Source: Bog-950 sp046329515 (GTDB taxonomy: Bacteria > Bacteroidota > Bacteroidia > Chitinophagales > LD1). Taken from it: DNA of 64,000 nucleotides. Shown in pieces: positions 17,047 to 25,608 of the stretch. Both the position numbers and the translations under genes were made by a program. The stretch spans positions 186,001 through 250,000 of the forward strand of contig JAXLUM010000002.1 in the NCBI GenBank assembly GCA_046329515.1. Reading direction: 5' to 3'. Under the pieces are notes generated by a model. That model worked only from the letters and a program-made list of their open reading frames with translations, made no database searches and was not told the origin of the DNA. Each line of letters begins with the position of its first letter. The first letter of the stretch is position 1.

Positions 17047-17904
17047 TTAAGTAAGCGAGGAGTGGGCATCATCTGAAGCCAACTGCCCTGCCGTTTCCTC
17101 AGCTTCAAGCTGCGCCTGTGCTTTTTTGCGGCGAGATGTTACCTCTTCAAAAAGCTCTTCGTACTTAGGGTGATTGGTGCCCATGAGGCGGTCCCATATG
17201 TTGAAGTAAAGGCCGTAGTTACAATTTACGTAACGGTGGTGCATGTTGTGGTTGGTAGGCGTATTGCTCCACTTAAAAAAGTTGTTGCGAACAAACCACG
17301 AAGGCATTATTTCATACCCCAAATGACCTATAACGTTAAACACAATCATCCAGATGGAAAGTATGAGGAAGGAACTGAAGTGGATAGGCAGACATACTAA
17401 AAGTATAGGCACAAAACCTATCTCGAGCACGGCCTCAAACGGGTGAAAGGCAAAAGCCGCCCAGGGGGTAGGGTCGGTACTCATATGATGCACGCGGTGC
17501 ACGTATTTATAAATTTTAGGATGGTGCATTAAACGGTGCGCCCAATAAAAGTAGGCATCATGAAAGAAGATGATAAACACAGAGGTGAAGATGTAATACC
17601 ACAAAGGGCGGCTGCTCCAATCGCCATACTTTTGAATAAGGCCATGGGTGCGCATGTAATTAATGCCTACCACCATAAGGCCAAACACTGCAAAGGTGAG
17701 GAAGGAGTACTTTATTTCATGCCAAATACGTTTGTTGTCAGGAAACTTCTGCTGAATTTTCATATAAAACCAATCTCTGCGCTTTACAACATAAAACAGC
17801 AGGTAGAAACCGCCGGCAAAAAGCAGGTAGCGTACGGTTAGCAAACCAAAAGCGATTATCCACCGTAAAAGAGGGCCGATTTCCTGGGGAATGAGGGAAG
17901 ACAT
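17047..17904 (-). CDS. Sterol desaturase / fatty-acid hydroxylase superfamily protein
   Basis: Membrane-bound di-iron hydroxylase of the ERG3/carotene-hydroxylase superfamily. 285 residues, four to five TM segments (about 10-40, 65-85, 100-118, 163-200). The histidine clusters that bind iron are complete: HDAYFYWAHRLMHH (115-128), HRVHH (136-140), H194 and HNMHH (219-223). The C-terminus is soluble, charged and rich in Glu/Ala. Candidate substrates are a fatty acyl chain, a sterol-like lipid or an alkylglycerol; the sequence does not choose between them. No lipid-pathway neighbours, so the role stays open. Confidence 0.88.
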   Translation of the reverse strand: MSSLIPQEIGPLLRWIIAFGLLTVRYLLFAGGFYLLFYVVKRRDWFYMKIQQKFPDNKRIWHEIKYSFLTFAVFGLMVVGINYMRTHGLIQKYGDWSSRPLWYYIFTSVFIIFFHDAYFYWAHRLMHHPKIYKYVHRVHHMSTDPTPWAAFAFHPFEAVLEIGFVPILLVCLPIHFSSFLILSIWMIVFNVIGHLGYEIMPSWFVRNNFFKWSNTPTNHNMHHRYVNCNYGLYFNIWDRLMGTNHPKYEELFEEVTSRRKKAQAQLEAEETAGQLASDDAHSSLT

Positions 17905-18042
17905 ACGTTATAATTATACTGCAATTTAAAGCAGTGGTTTCAAATTACCTGTACCCAACTAAATGAAGTGCAGCAAATGAACTGCGAAACGCAGAATTTA
18001 AAGCGCGAGGATTTAAGGCCTTAATTACCTTTACCCCTGCTT

Positions 18043-18456
18043 ATGCGAAATGCGATACTCTTCATACTGGTAGTTACCCTTTTAGGCTCGGTAGTTAGCT
18101 TTTATGCGCAGCGCGAGCTTGGCCTGGGAAGAATTAGCCCTGAGCTGGAGTATTACCATTTGTTTATACCCTACAATAACGGAGAACATACCAAGGAGAA
18201 CTTAAGCCCCCAACAGAAAAGGGCAGCCGACTATATTGACAGCAGCTTTAACAGTATGCAAAACGAAAAGCTGGCGGATGACATACGGCCTGAAATGGCC
18301 ATGATTACGTTGGTGTTCTTTTTTGTAAGCCTTATACCGGCATACAGGGTTTACAGGGGCAAGAGCCTTTCAAGCACTATAGCTATAACTATAGTAATAC
18401 TATATGTGGCAGGCTCGCTTTGGTTAAGGTTTAGAGAATACTGGCTGTACGGCTAG
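18043..18456 (+). CDS. Small membrane protein, unknown function
   Basis: 137 residues, not recognised. TM1 is at the N-terminus (NAILFILVVTLLGSVVSFYA); a periplasmic or cytosolic loop of about 65 polar residues (ISPELEYYHLFIPYNNGEHT...ADYIDSSFNSMQNEKL) follows; two further TM helices (MAMITLVFFFVSLIPAYRVY and STIAITIVILYVAGSLWL) end the protein. A TACCTTTA element (18026-18033), one base off the -7 consensus, lies 9 nt before the ATG. The gene stands alone between two minus-strand genes apart from the tiny lipoprotein gene after it. Confidence 0.65.
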   Translation: MRNAILFILVVTLLGSVVSFYAQRELGLGRISPELEYYHLFIPYNNGEHTKENLSPQQKRAADYIDSSFNSMQNEKLADDIRPEMAMITLVFFFVSLIPAYRVYRGKSLSSTIAITIVILYVAGSLWLRFREYWLYG

Positions 18457-18494
18457 TGTGGTACTGAAATTGCAAGTGTGGTTAAAAATGTGTT

Positions 18495-18635
18495 ATGAGA
18501 ACGGTAACAAAAACCATAAGTGTAACAGTATTGGCAGCCTGGTTGGTATTTAGCGCTTGCAGCTCAACCAAACATCATTGGCACCGAACTACGAAAGCAG
18601 AACGCGACGCCAAGAAAAACCACCAGGAGAAGTAG
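18495..18635 (+). CDS. Very small putative lipoprotein (46 aa)
   Basis: MRTVTKTISVTVLAAWLVF then SACSSTKHH: a basic start, a hydrophobic core and a lipobox (V-F-S-A-C22) followed by a 24-residue basic, His-rich tail ending HQEK. That is the layout of a minimal outer-membrane lipoprotein, and such 40-50 aa lipoproteins are common and often unannotated in Bacteroidota. It begins 38 bp after the preceding membrane-protein gene on the same strand, so cotranscription is likely. Function unknown. Confidence 0.5.
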   Translation: MRTVTKTISVTVLAAWLVFSACSSTKHHWHRTTKAERDAKKNHQEK

Positions 18636-18656
18636 GGAATTTTGGGGAAAGGCCGG

Positions 18657-19694
18657 TTAGTTTACTTTCTTTCCTTCTATAAAGTCCTTCCAGCTTTGCT
18701 TTTTGTAAACATCATCGCCATAGAAGCGGGTAATGCTTTTAATAAAGTTGGGGCTTATATAGTAAGGCACGGCATCAACTACATTCATATTTTCATCAAG
18801 CACTACCAGCGTTGGCAACACAAAGTTGTTGCGCGTTAACGCAAGGGTTATTTGGTGAAAAGGGAACTGTTGTTGTTTGGCGTTTATAAACGCCTGGCCT
18901 TTCAGGTAAAGCGTATCTGTAGTTTCAGGATAGAAATCTACCAGGTCGAATTTCTGACGAATGTATGCGGCCGATGAATCATCAGTAAAAGAAGTGTTGC
19001 GCATTACTTTACAGGCATTGCACCAATCAGTATGTACAAATACCAGCGTTTTCTTTTTTGTGGTAGTGGCATTGGCTGTAAAGTACTCCTTAGGGGTTTT
19101 CCATTTTACATCCTTCATTTTTTCCTGCACGGTGGAGTCGTAAAAGGCTTTGGTAAATTGCTCGCTAAATTCATCGAAGGAACAGTTGCGGTAGGCATTC
19201 TCCAGCGAGAAAATGAGCATGGGCTCCAGCTTTTTTTGGTCTAAATACCCTTGCGCCAACATACTTAACGTAAACTCATTCTTGGTTTTGTCGAAGCCAT
19301 TTAAAAACAAAGTGGTGGGATACATCATTTTGTTTTGCAACAGCTTTGCTGCCAAAGAGTGGGTAGTGCGTTCGCCTACGCCAAGCGGAGCATACTTTTG
19401 ACCCAGGTAGGTAACGGTATCCTTACCTTCAGCATTAAATTTTACCGGGTAAAAATTGTTGTTGATATAGGCTGCAAGGTCAGGATTTGCATAGGTGGTT
19501 TGCATCATGCGCTTACACCAGCCGCACCAATCGGTATAAAAATCAATTATAATAGGGCGGGGCTGCTTTTCATACAGCTTCATGGCCTCTTCCAGTTTCA
19601 TCCATTTTACCATACTGCCTTCGGCATCGGGCTGGGCTAATGCAGGTAAGCTTAAACCTAAAAGGGCTACAAGAAGCGAGAGATATTTACGCAT
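18657..19694 (-). CDS. Periplasmic protein with two thioredoxin domains
   Basis: 345 residues from the ATG at 19694, chosen because it opens a clear signal peptide (MRKYLSLLVALLGLSLPALA/Q); an upstream ATG would bury it. Domain 1 has IIIDFYTDWCGWCKRM with the redox pair C57-C60 and a cis-Pro segment MMYPTTLFL. Domain 2 has LVFVHTDWCNACKVM with C225-C228 and FVLPTLVVLDE. This is a DUF255/thioredoxin_7-like tandem, likely a periplasmic disulfide reductase or thiol carrier. The CGWC motif is typical of reducing thioredoxin-like proteins; CNAC is unusual. Redox partner not visible. Confidence 0.82.
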   Translation of the reverse strand: MRKYLSLLVALLGLSLPALAQPDAEGSMVKWMKLEEAMKLYEKQPRPIIIDFYTDWCGWCKRMMQTTYANPDLAAYINNNFYPVKFNAEGKDTVTYLGQKYAPLGVGERTTHSLAAKLLQNKMMYPTTLFLNGFDKTKNEFTLSMLAQGYLDQKKLEPMLIFSLENAYRNCSFDEFSEQFTKAFYDSTVQEKMKDVKWKTPKEYFTANATTTKKKTLVFVHTDWCNACKVMRNTSFTDDSSAAYIRQKFDLVDFYPETTDTLYLKGQAFINAKQQQFPFHQITLALTRNNFVLPTLVVLDENMNVVDAVPYYISPNFIKSITRFYGDDVYKKQSWKDFIEGKKVN

Positions 19695-19771
19695 GTAAAC
19701 AAAGGTAAAAGAGTTTAGCAATGCAGGGAAATGGCAGCAGTTACCGGCAGGTTCAGTTCCCTTAAAATTTG

Positions 19772-20155
19772 CTAAATGGCGGCAGCTTTCTTCATCGCTG
19801 CCATCCAATGTACGCGGTCAAAATACACCTCGTTGCGGATGATAAGGCCATCTTTCAGTTCCACAATGTCCAGGCCTGTTTCGTGCACTACTTTATCGCC
19901 TGTTGGTATGGTGGCCTTCCACTTTACCACAAAACCGTTTGCTGTGGGAATTAACTCCTCCATGTACCATTTCCAGTCGGGGTTCATGGCCAACAGTTTT
20001 TCGAAATAGGGCAATAACTGTTTATACCCTTGTCGGCCATCGCGCTTGGCGGGGTCACTATAATAAGCTTCGGGGTGGTAAAACTTCATTAACTCCAAAG
20101 GGCGGTTGCCTGACCAGGCAGCCAACCATTGTTTGCAAAAGTCTTCGTTCTTCAT
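19772..20155 (-). CDS. NTF2-like (SnoaL-type) protein
   Basis: 127 residues, a single cone-shaped alpha+beta NTF2 fold: N-terminal helices (FCKQWLAAWSGNRPLELMKFY), the loop HPEAYYSDPA, helix KQLLPYFEKLLAMNPDWKW, then strands ending GLIIRNEVYFDRVHWMAAM. Families of this shape include ketosteroid isomerases, SnoaL polyketide cyclases and many binding proteins, so the name describes the fold only. Asp/Tyr residues that could act as acid-base are present (Y31, D34) but no specific catalytic set can be claimed. Cytoplasmic. Ends 77 bp before the thioredoxin-protein start. Confidence 0.75.
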   Translation of the reverse strand: MKNEDFCKQWLAAWSGNRPLELMKFYHPEAYYSDPAKRDGRQGYKQLLPYFEKLLAMNPDWKWYMEELIPTANGFVVKWKATIPTGDKVVHETGLDIVELKDGLIIRNEVYFDRVHWMAAMKKAAAI

Positions 20156-20307
20156 ACGTTACTAAGTAAGAGCTAAAATGAGTAAAGAAGGTTGTATTAA
20201 AAAGTTATATCAGTGATTTTTAAATATAAATAATCCACCAGCCCTACAAATTGCGGCTTGTAAATTAGGCTGCAACTGCTACATACCCAATACCGTAAAA
20301 CCGTGAT

Positions 20308-22071
20308 ATGTTTTCGTTTGGTAAATTGATTTGGAGAAAAATAGTTAATGCCGGTGTTACGGAAAGCTTAAGCGTACGCCAACGCAATAGTATTGTAGCT
20401 GTTAACAAGGCCTGGAGTATTTTAATGGCTATACAATTGAGCTGCCTTGTTTCGCATATAATAAACCAGTTAGGCCGCAGTGCGGCAATGACCGCCTTTT
20501 ATATTGCAGGGTTGGTAATGGTGCATATTTTAATGAGGGCCCAAAAAGTAAATGCTGCAAAAATTACCGCTATAGCAGTTATTAATGCCAATACATTTTT
20601 AATGGCCATTTTTTTAGGAGCGCATACGCGGATAATTGATTTCCTACTACTGACCGCCCTTTTACCCTTATACCTGTTTGAAATTGACAACCGCAAAATG
20701 ATAATATGGGGCATGCTTATAAGTATTGTGCCCTTTGCGGCATATCAATACACCGCACCATTACTGGAACAGTTTGCCCTGCCTATAACAGAACAATTGC
20801 AGGTTTACCAAACCACCACCTGGGTAATTATACTTTGCCTGGCTGCTTTATTGTATTTGATATACGATAAGAACCTAAGCTATGAGCGCGATGTAAATGC
20901 TACTGAAAAACGCCTTATAGAGCAACGCAAGTTGTACGAAATGATACTGGAACAGATACCCATTGATATAGTGACCTTTGACAAGGAACTTAGGTATACC
21001 TATATAAACAGTACAGCTGTAAAAGACCCGGAAGTGCGTAAGTGGTTAATAGGTAAAACCAATGTAGAATACTTTAAAAACCGCAACCTTGATTTAGAAG
21101 TAGCTTATGAGCGGGATAAAATTTTGCATGAGGCGCTGAAGAAGGGAGGGAAAGTGGAAACGGAAGAAATAATGACTGACCGGCATGGTAACAAGCGTCA
21201 TTCCATTAAAGGTTCATCGCCGGTATACTCTGATGGTAATAAGGACCTGTTGTGCTTAATCGGCTATTCGCTGGATATAACCGAAATAAAACAGGCAGAA
21301 CAGAAGTTACGTAATTATGCTATTGAACTGGAACGTAAAAACGAAGACCTGCAGCACTTTGTAAATGCTACTTCGCATGATTTGCGCAGCCCGTTAAGAA
21401 ACATAGTATCTTACCTGCAATTGCTGGAACGCAAAAACAAACAGATACTGGATGAAGATTCGCGTTCAATGATTTCGTTCACTATTAAATCGGTTAAACA
21501 TTTGAACCAACTCATCAGCGATATTTACCAATACTCTATTGCCGACAGCAATGACAAGCCAAGTGAAGCCGCTGACCTAAACAGGATTGTAAACAATGTA
21601 GTTGAACAGCTTAGCGCCTCAGTAAGTGAAAAGAATGCCTATATACATATTGGGGAATTACCGCAACTGCAGTTGGTGCCATCGCATATGGAAACGCTTT
21701 TCAGCAACCTTATAGGTAACGGACTAAAGTATAATACTGCTGCCCAGCCCCTGGTTACTGTAGCATGCACTGAAGCGGAGGAATATTACACCTTTAGCAT
21801 TAGCGATAACGGTATAGGGATTGCTGTTGAATACCACAAAAAGATATTTGAAATGTTCCGAAGGCTGCATACATCTGAAGAATATGAGGGCACAGGAATG
21901 GGCCTTGCCATTTGTAAGAAAATTGTAGAAAGCTATGGCGGTAAAATATGGGTAGAAACACCTATAGAAGGCGGCGCCCGCTTCTGTTTTACACTGGCCA
22001 AAAAGATAGTTGGCGGTAACAACGCTACTGACTTTAGCATAGCCAATTACAACTTTGCCATGACGGGATAA
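20308..22071 (+). CDS. PAS-domain sensor histidine kinase
   Basis: 587 residues. About six TM helices (about 30-190) form a membrane sensor, followed by a PAS domain (about 205-325; MILEQIPIDIVTFDKELRYTYIN, ending LLCLIGYSLDITE), a HisKA dimerisation helix with phospho-acceptor His357 in TSHDLRSPLRN, and an HATPase_c domain: N box GNGLKYN, G1 ISDNGIGIA, F box IFEMFRRLH, G2 GTGMGLAICKKIVE. Complete, so likely active. No response regulator gene adjoins it, so it is an orphan kinase whose partner is elsewhere. A TAAATTAG -7-like element is about 45 nt upstream. The next gene (VanZ-like) starts 30 bp later. Confidence 0.93.
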   Translation: MFSFGKLIWRKIVNAGVTESLSVRQRNSIVAVNKAWSILMAIQLSCLVSHIINQLGRSAAMTAFYIAGLVMVHILMRAQKVNAAKITAIAVINANTFLMAIFLGAHTRIIDFLLLTALLPLYLFEIDNRKMIIWGMLISIVPFAAYQYTAPLLEQFALPITEQLQVYQTTTWVIILCLAALLYLIYDKNLSYERDVNATEKRLIEQRKLYEMILEQIPIDIVTFDKELRYTYINSTAVKDPEVRKWLIGKTNVEYFKNRNLDLEVAYERDKILHEALKKGGKVETEEIMTDRHGNKRHSIKGSSPVYSDGNKDLLCLIGYSLDITEIKQAEQKLRNYAIELERKNEDLQHFVNATSHDLRSPLRNIVSYLQLLERKNKQILDEDSRSMISFTIKSVKHLNQLISDIYQYSIADSNDKPSEAADLNRIVNNVVEQLSASVSEKNAYIHIGELPQLQLVPSHMETLFSNLIGNGLKYNTAAQPLVTVACTEAEEYYTFSISDNGIGIAVEYHKKIFEMFRRLHTSEEYEGTGMGLAICKKIVESYGGKIWVETPIEGGARFCFTLAKKIVGGNNATDFSIANYNFAMTG

Positions 22072-22101
22072 TACACCCATAAAATTTACCTTAGCAGGTA
22101 A

Positions 22102-22953
22102 ATGAACGACGCCACCGTTTTAAACCGCGTAATTACCTGGCTTGAAAAAAGGCGGGCACTAAACGTTGCCCTAGTTGCGGCCTATTTCATTTTTATAGTG
22201 TTTATGCACGACCCACTGGTGCACGTATCTGTTTGGGTTGAAGCACATCTTTCATTACCTGTTTACAATAAGGCCACCGCTATAATTTACCTGTTGTTTG
22301 TATTTGGCCTGTGTTGGACGCTATGGCGGCAATTTCCTCTATACCCTGAAAACAGGCGGCTAAAGCTGTTTTATCTTTCTGTTACGCTAAGCCTTATCAT
22401 CATCCATTCGCGCTTTATGTTTGAATCGAACATAGAAGTGATACATTCTTTTGAGTTTACTATTCTCACTTTTTTAATTTTCCCTTTATGGCGCAGGTTT
22501 GGTGCGGCAGTATTGTTCACTATTCCGTTTATGCTGGTTGATGAATGGTATCAATACATTTTTCTTTACCCTGATTGGAACGACTACTTTGACCTGAATG
22601 ATGTGGTTATGGATACCTACGGCAGCGCCTTAGCCATGATTGTGCTGTTTATTGCCGGCGTAACAGCTGATATAAACCGTAAGCCACTTTATAAAAGGCC
22701 TGAGTTTAGCGTTTTAGTGTTTATTGCAATTGTAATTGGTGTGTTGTGTTTAACAGGGGTTGTGGCGCCCTACATGAATGAAAGAACGCCACAAACCCTG
22801 TTAGTATTGAATGAGCGAATGAGCGCGGAACCTTTTTGGCGTGCCCACCCTACCCACAACATTATGTATCATGTAATGAAGCCGGTGGAAGGGTTACTAG
22901 CTATCGGCAGCCTGGCGTTGTTTTATTTCGGGCTTGATGCTTTACGGAAATAG
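22102..22953 (+). CDS. VanZ-like integral membrane protein
   Basis: 283 residues with about seven TM helices. Residues about 152-177 read DEWYQYIFLYPDWNDYFDLND then VVMDTYGSA; the D-E-x-x-Q...D-x-x-D...G arrangement is the VanZ signature, so I place it near the VanZ family. VanZ homologues affect teicoplanin resistance and membrane traits but their mechanism is not established. A TACCTTAG -7-like box (22087-22094) ends 7 nt before the ATG, which would give an almost leaderless transcript. Downstream of the histidine kinase by 30 bp. Convergent with the next gene. Confidence 0.7.
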   Translation: MNDATVLNRVITWLEKRRALNVALVAAYFIFIVFMHDPLVHVSVWVEAHLSLPVYNKATAIIYLLFVFGLCWTLWRQFPLYPENRRLKLFYLSVTLSLIIIHSRFMFESNIEVIHSFEFTILTFLIFPLWRRFGAAVLFTIPFMLVDEWYQYIFLYPDWNDYFDLNDVVMDTYGSALAMIVLFIAGVTADINRKPLYKRPEFSVLVFIAIVIGVLCLTGVVAPYMNERTPQTLLVLNERMSAEPFWRAHPTHNIMYHVMKPVEGLLAIGSLALFYFGLDALRK

Positions 22954-22957
22954 TAAA

Positions 22958-23242
22958 CTACTTTTTCAAATAGCTGTTTATTGCCTCTACATATTTTTCA
23001 AAAGCATCAATGCCTTTGCGGGTTGCTTTACAGGTAGTAAGCGGGTAATTACCACGGAACGATTTTTCAATAACAAGGTAATCGGCCTCGTAAAGCTTTT
23101 GCAGTTGGGCGCTAAGGTTGCCGGCAGTGGCTCCTGTTTTTTCTTTCAGAAAAGAAAACTCAGCCTCCTTTACGCTTACCAGTAAACTCATAACCGCCAA
23201 CCGAAGTTCAGAATGCAGCAGCGGATCAAGAGGTTTAAACAT
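22958..23242 (-). CDS. Winged-helix transcriptional regulator (HTH_34 type)
   Basis: 94 residues, a single winged HTH: LHSELRLAVMSLLVSVKEAEFSFLKEKTG (helices 1-2), ATAGNLSAQLQKLYEADYLVIEKSF (recognition helix and turn), GNYPLTTCKATRKGIDAFEKYVEAI (wing and dimer helix). This is the PF13601 (HTH_34) pattern of small MarR/ArsR-like regulators. Its start overlaps the 3' end of the membrane-protein gene by 8 bp, so the pair is translationally coupled. In Bacteroidota such regulators typically sit with a small membrane protein; effector unknown. It may act on the palindrome in the operon's promoter. Confidence 0.88.
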   Translation of the reverse strand: MFKPLDPLLHSELRLAVMSLLVSVKEAEFSFLKEKTGATAGNLSAQLQKLYEADYLVIEKSFRGNYPLTTCKATRKGIDAFEKYVEAINSYLKK

Positions 23243-23828
23243 TTTGTTCGGCTTTGTAATTTCTCCACAATAAAATGCCGGGTATTACATAGCCAAGGAA
23301 TGTAGCGCCCGCATTAATCAATAATTGTATTTCGGGTTGCGAATAAGCAGCAATAAAGGAGCAAATCCAAAAAACAATACCGCCTATGGTAAGGGAAGTA
23401 ATACGGAACATGCGCCCTGAAACAAAAGTGGCAAGGCCTACCAGCGCCAGTATAAAGGGAATAGGGCTGATGTTGTTTAACACACTTATGTAAATAACGC
23501 AGAAGATGGTTACGCCGAAACCCATCCAAAGGAAACCGTAGGAGGCATCGGAATGGCTAACCACCTTTTCGGTTTTCTTTTTGCGCCATTCGTAAATACC
23601 GGCGGCGGGGGCGCCAACGAAAGGCATAAGCATCCAAACCCAGGAGGCGTGTTCGTTTGGCGATACGGCTATGAAGTAATAATTAACCAGGCTGGAAATA
23701 ATTACCAAACCGCCCCATAAAAGGAAGTGGAAGCCATCTTCATTTATTTTGTTTTTAGCGGTAGCAATCATTGTTTGAATGAGGTGCAGACTTTCGTCGT
23801 GGGTAAGTTTTTTTTCTGTTGAATCCAT
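23235..23828 (-). CDS. Multi-pass membrane protein paired with HTH_34 regulator
   Basis: 197 residues. A soluble acidic start (MDSTEKKLTHDESLHLIQTMIATAKNKINEDG) precedes five or so TM helices (LLWGGLVIISSLVNYYFIA, WVWMLMPFVGAPAAGIY, YGFLWMGFGVTIFCVIYISVL, PFILALVGLATFVSG, LTIGGIVFWICSFIAAY, LLINAGATFLGYVIPGILL). No catalytic or transport motif seen. It overlaps the regulator gene by 8 bp and is the first gene of the pair, read from a good promoter at 23863-23894. Proteins of this kind may sense or export a small compound and set the regulator's activity (inference). Confidence 0.75.
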   Translation of the reverse strand: MDSTEKKLTHDESLHLIQTMIATAKNKINEDGFHFLLWGGLVIISSLVNYYFIAVSPNEHASWVWMLMPFVGAPAAGIYEWRKKKTEKVVSHSDASYGFLWMGFGVTIFCVIYISVLNNISPIPFILALVGLATFVSGRMFRITSLTIGGIVFWICSFIAAYSQPEIQLLINAGATFLGYVIPGILLWRNYKAEQNV

Positions 23829-23862
23829 TGTTTTAGGTTTTGGTTGATTTATAAACTTGACA

Positions 23863-23894
23863 CAAATATAAAGTAGTTTATTTTATAAACCAAA
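23863..23894 (-). promoter_or_regulatory. Promoter with internal operator-like palindrome
   Basis: On the minus strand: TTTG (23894-23891), 20-bp spacer, TATATTTG (23870-23863), a full match to the Bacteroidota promoter, about 35 nt before the membrane-protein start. The spacer holds a perfect inverted repeat GTTTAT-TTT-ATAAAC (23876-23890). A second TTTATAAA lies just downstream at 23848-23855. Confidence 0.75.
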
Positions 23895-23937
23895 ATATTT
23901 TAACAATTTACTTTCTAGGTTTTTTTGAAAAAACAGC

Positions 23938-24351
23938 TTACTGCTTCAGGAAAATGATTTGATAGGTGCCACCGTTTCCATCGCTGGTACTAAGCGTAAG
24001 GCGGTCATTCTCAATAGAATCGATGTGGTAAAGGGTGCCAAGGATATTCATCTCCTCGCCATCAAGGGTATAGGTAAAAGGTACCTGCGTGCCGCCAAGG
24101 GTTACATGGCCGGGACAGCCCTTATCAGGCTTTTGGCATTTCTCAAAGCTGAGTGTAAAGGCGCTTGTAATAGGGAAACCTGTGAAACTGCTGATGGTAT
24201 CAATATCAACCTGCAGGCCTGCAATTACCATGTATTTTGCTTTCCAATCGCCATCAAGTTGCCTTGCTAGTTTTTGCTCTTTGGTACATGATGACACGGC
24301 AAAAGCTAAAAAAGCAACTACCAGTGCCAGGCTTGTGATTTTTGTTTTCAT
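23938..24351 (-). CDS. Putative lipoprotein, lipocalin-like
   Basis: 137 residues from the ATG at 24351. The signal sequence MKTKITSLALVVAFLAFAVSSC has a lipobox ending at C22, followed by TKEQKLARQLDGDWKAKYMVI, the start typical of Bacteroidota lipocalin-like lipoproteins (a W-rich first strand after a short linker). The rest is predicted beta strands, with a Cys pair in EKCQKPDKGCPG. Likely anchored in the outer membrane or periplasm. No known ligand. Upstream of it on the same strand is the HhH protein gene (18 bp away), so they may be cotranscribed. Confidence 0.72.
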   Translation of the reverse strand: MKTKITSLALVVAFLAFAVSSCTKEQKLARQLDGDWKAKYMVIAGLQVDIDTISSFTGFPITSAFTLSFEKCQKPDKGCPGHVTLGGTQVPFTYTLDGEEMNILGTLYHIDSIENDRLTLSTSDGNGGTYQIIFLKQ

Positions 24352-24369
24352 ATACAACGTATTGTTTGG

Positions 24370-25041
24370 TTATTCGATTGACAAATATGTAGCCATTTTA
24401 GTAAATAAGCTATCGCTAACACCGGGTACCGTTTTAAGCTCATTAAGGTCGGTAATTGTTTTCTTTTTATCGCGGTAGCTGCAAATAGCTTTCGCCGTTT
24501 TATAATCAAGGTAGGGGTGCTTGCTTAATTGTTTGGCATCAGCCGTATTTACATTTATGATGCGTACCGTTCCTTTACTTACCGTAAAGTTGGCTTTCAG
24601 TTTTTGGTAGGTGCTATCCGGTAAGCCGTACACTTCTTTTAGTTGGCTAACAGCTACAAAACCGCCAAGGGCTTCGCGGAAATGAACAATACGTTTTGAA
24701 AGCACAGGGCCCAAACCCGGCAGTTTTTCAAAGGCAGTGGAATCGGCTGTATTAATGTCCAGTATAAATTTGGCCGAAGGAGCGTTGCTTTTAGGTGAGG
24801 GCCCTTCAGATGGGACTGCTTCAGTTGTGTCTGTTAAAGGCGTGCTTTCCGCTTTGGCAAAAGCTTTATTAAAGTCCTCCACCTGCTTACGGTATTGCGA
24901 AACAGCAATTGGTTGAGGCGGATTAAGCCATTGGTAAACCCTTGAGCCTGCTAAAACAACTAGTGAACCCAATAGCAGAACTATAATGCCGTTACGCTCG
25001 CCACGTGAGAATGTAAAATATTGCCCGAGCCACTTCAGCAT
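24370..25041 (-). CDS. Helix-hairpin-helix (ComEA-like) membrane-anchored protein
   Basis: 223 residues. A single TM helix near the N-terminus (NGIIVLLLGSLVVLAGSRVY, about 18-38) anchors a linker rich in Ser/Pro/Thr and then two HhH DNA-binding units: ILDINTADSTAFEKLPGLGPVLSKRIVHFRE (about 113-143) and RIINVNTADAKQLSKHPYLDYKTAKAICSYR (about 160-190), then DLNELKTVPGVSD. ComEA-type proteins bind incoming DNA in the periplasm during natural transformation; the single TM and two HhH copies match. Other uptake genes are not in the window, so the role in DNA uptake is plausible, not shown. Confidence 0.85.
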   Translation of the reverse strand: MLKWLGQYFTFSRGERNGIIVLLLGSLVVLAGSRVYQWLNPPQPIAVSQYRKQVEDFNKAFAKAESTPLTDTTEAVPSEGPSPKSNAPSAKFILDINTADSTAFEKLPGLGPVLSKRIVHFREALGGFVAVSQLKEVYGLPDSTYQKLKANFTVSKGTVRIINVNTADAKQLSKHPYLDYKTAKAICSYRDKKKTITDLNELKTVPGVSDSLFTKMATYLSIE

Positions 25042-25074
25042 AAGGTGAATATATGAAAGGAAAAGTAAAGGCGA

Positions 25075-25569
25075 CTAAACAGGCAGTGCGGGGCGCAGCA
25101 TTACAAAATCGTTCATAACAAAGCCGCCGCCTATGTCAAAATCGCCCACCTTTTCAATGGCAAAGCCCATTTTAAAATAGAAGTTGACAGCCTTATAGTT
25201 TTGCCTGTTTACCTGTAAGCGGATGGGTATGTCCGGCTTCATTTGTTGTAGCAGGTAGTTGAAGAAGGCCGAACCAACACCATTGCGGTGCCGCGATACA
25301 TCTACATAAAACTTGTGCAGAAAATAACCCTTGTCCTTTAATTCAAAGGCAGCCAATGCCAACGGTTCGTCACCGGCAAATGCCAGGTAGTATTGTTCTC
25401 CCCTACTCATTCCTGCTTTAATAACTTCAGGGGAGTAACGGTCGTGCAGCATAAAGTTGATTTGCTCTAAACTAATAATAGAAGGATAGTGCTCTCGCCA
25501 TATTTTGTTGGCGAGGTCATTAATAAGGGCAATATCATTTTCAGTAGCCTTGCGAAATGAGAATTTCAT
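25075..25569 (-). CDS. GNAT-family N-acetyltransferase
   Basis: 164 residues from the ATG at 25569 (MKFSFRKATENDIALINDLA); an upstream Met gives ten unlikely extra residues. Standard GNAT fold: N-terminal RKATENDI, the acetyl-CoA strand and loop LHKFYVDVSRHRNGVGSAFFNYLL (about 97-120), in which R/H-R-N-G-V-G-S replaces the usual Q/R-x-x-G-x-G/A, and the C-terminal NRQNYKAVNFYFKMGFAI. Substrate cannot be told (small amine, amino acid, protein N-terminus or drug). Cytoplasmic. No operon partner of related function. Confidence 0.85.
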   Translation of the reverse strand: MKFSFRKATENDIALINDLANKIWREHYPSIISLEQINFMLHDRYSPEVIKAGMSRGEQYYLAFAGDEPLALAAFELKDKGYFLHKFYVDVSRHRNGVGSAFFNYLLQQMKPDIPIRLQVNRQNYKAVNFYFKMGFAIEKVGDFDIGGGFVMNDFVMLRPALPV

Positions 25570-25608
25570 TTTGCAATGTAGTGCGTTTACCGCAGGCAAA
25601 AAAGCAGT

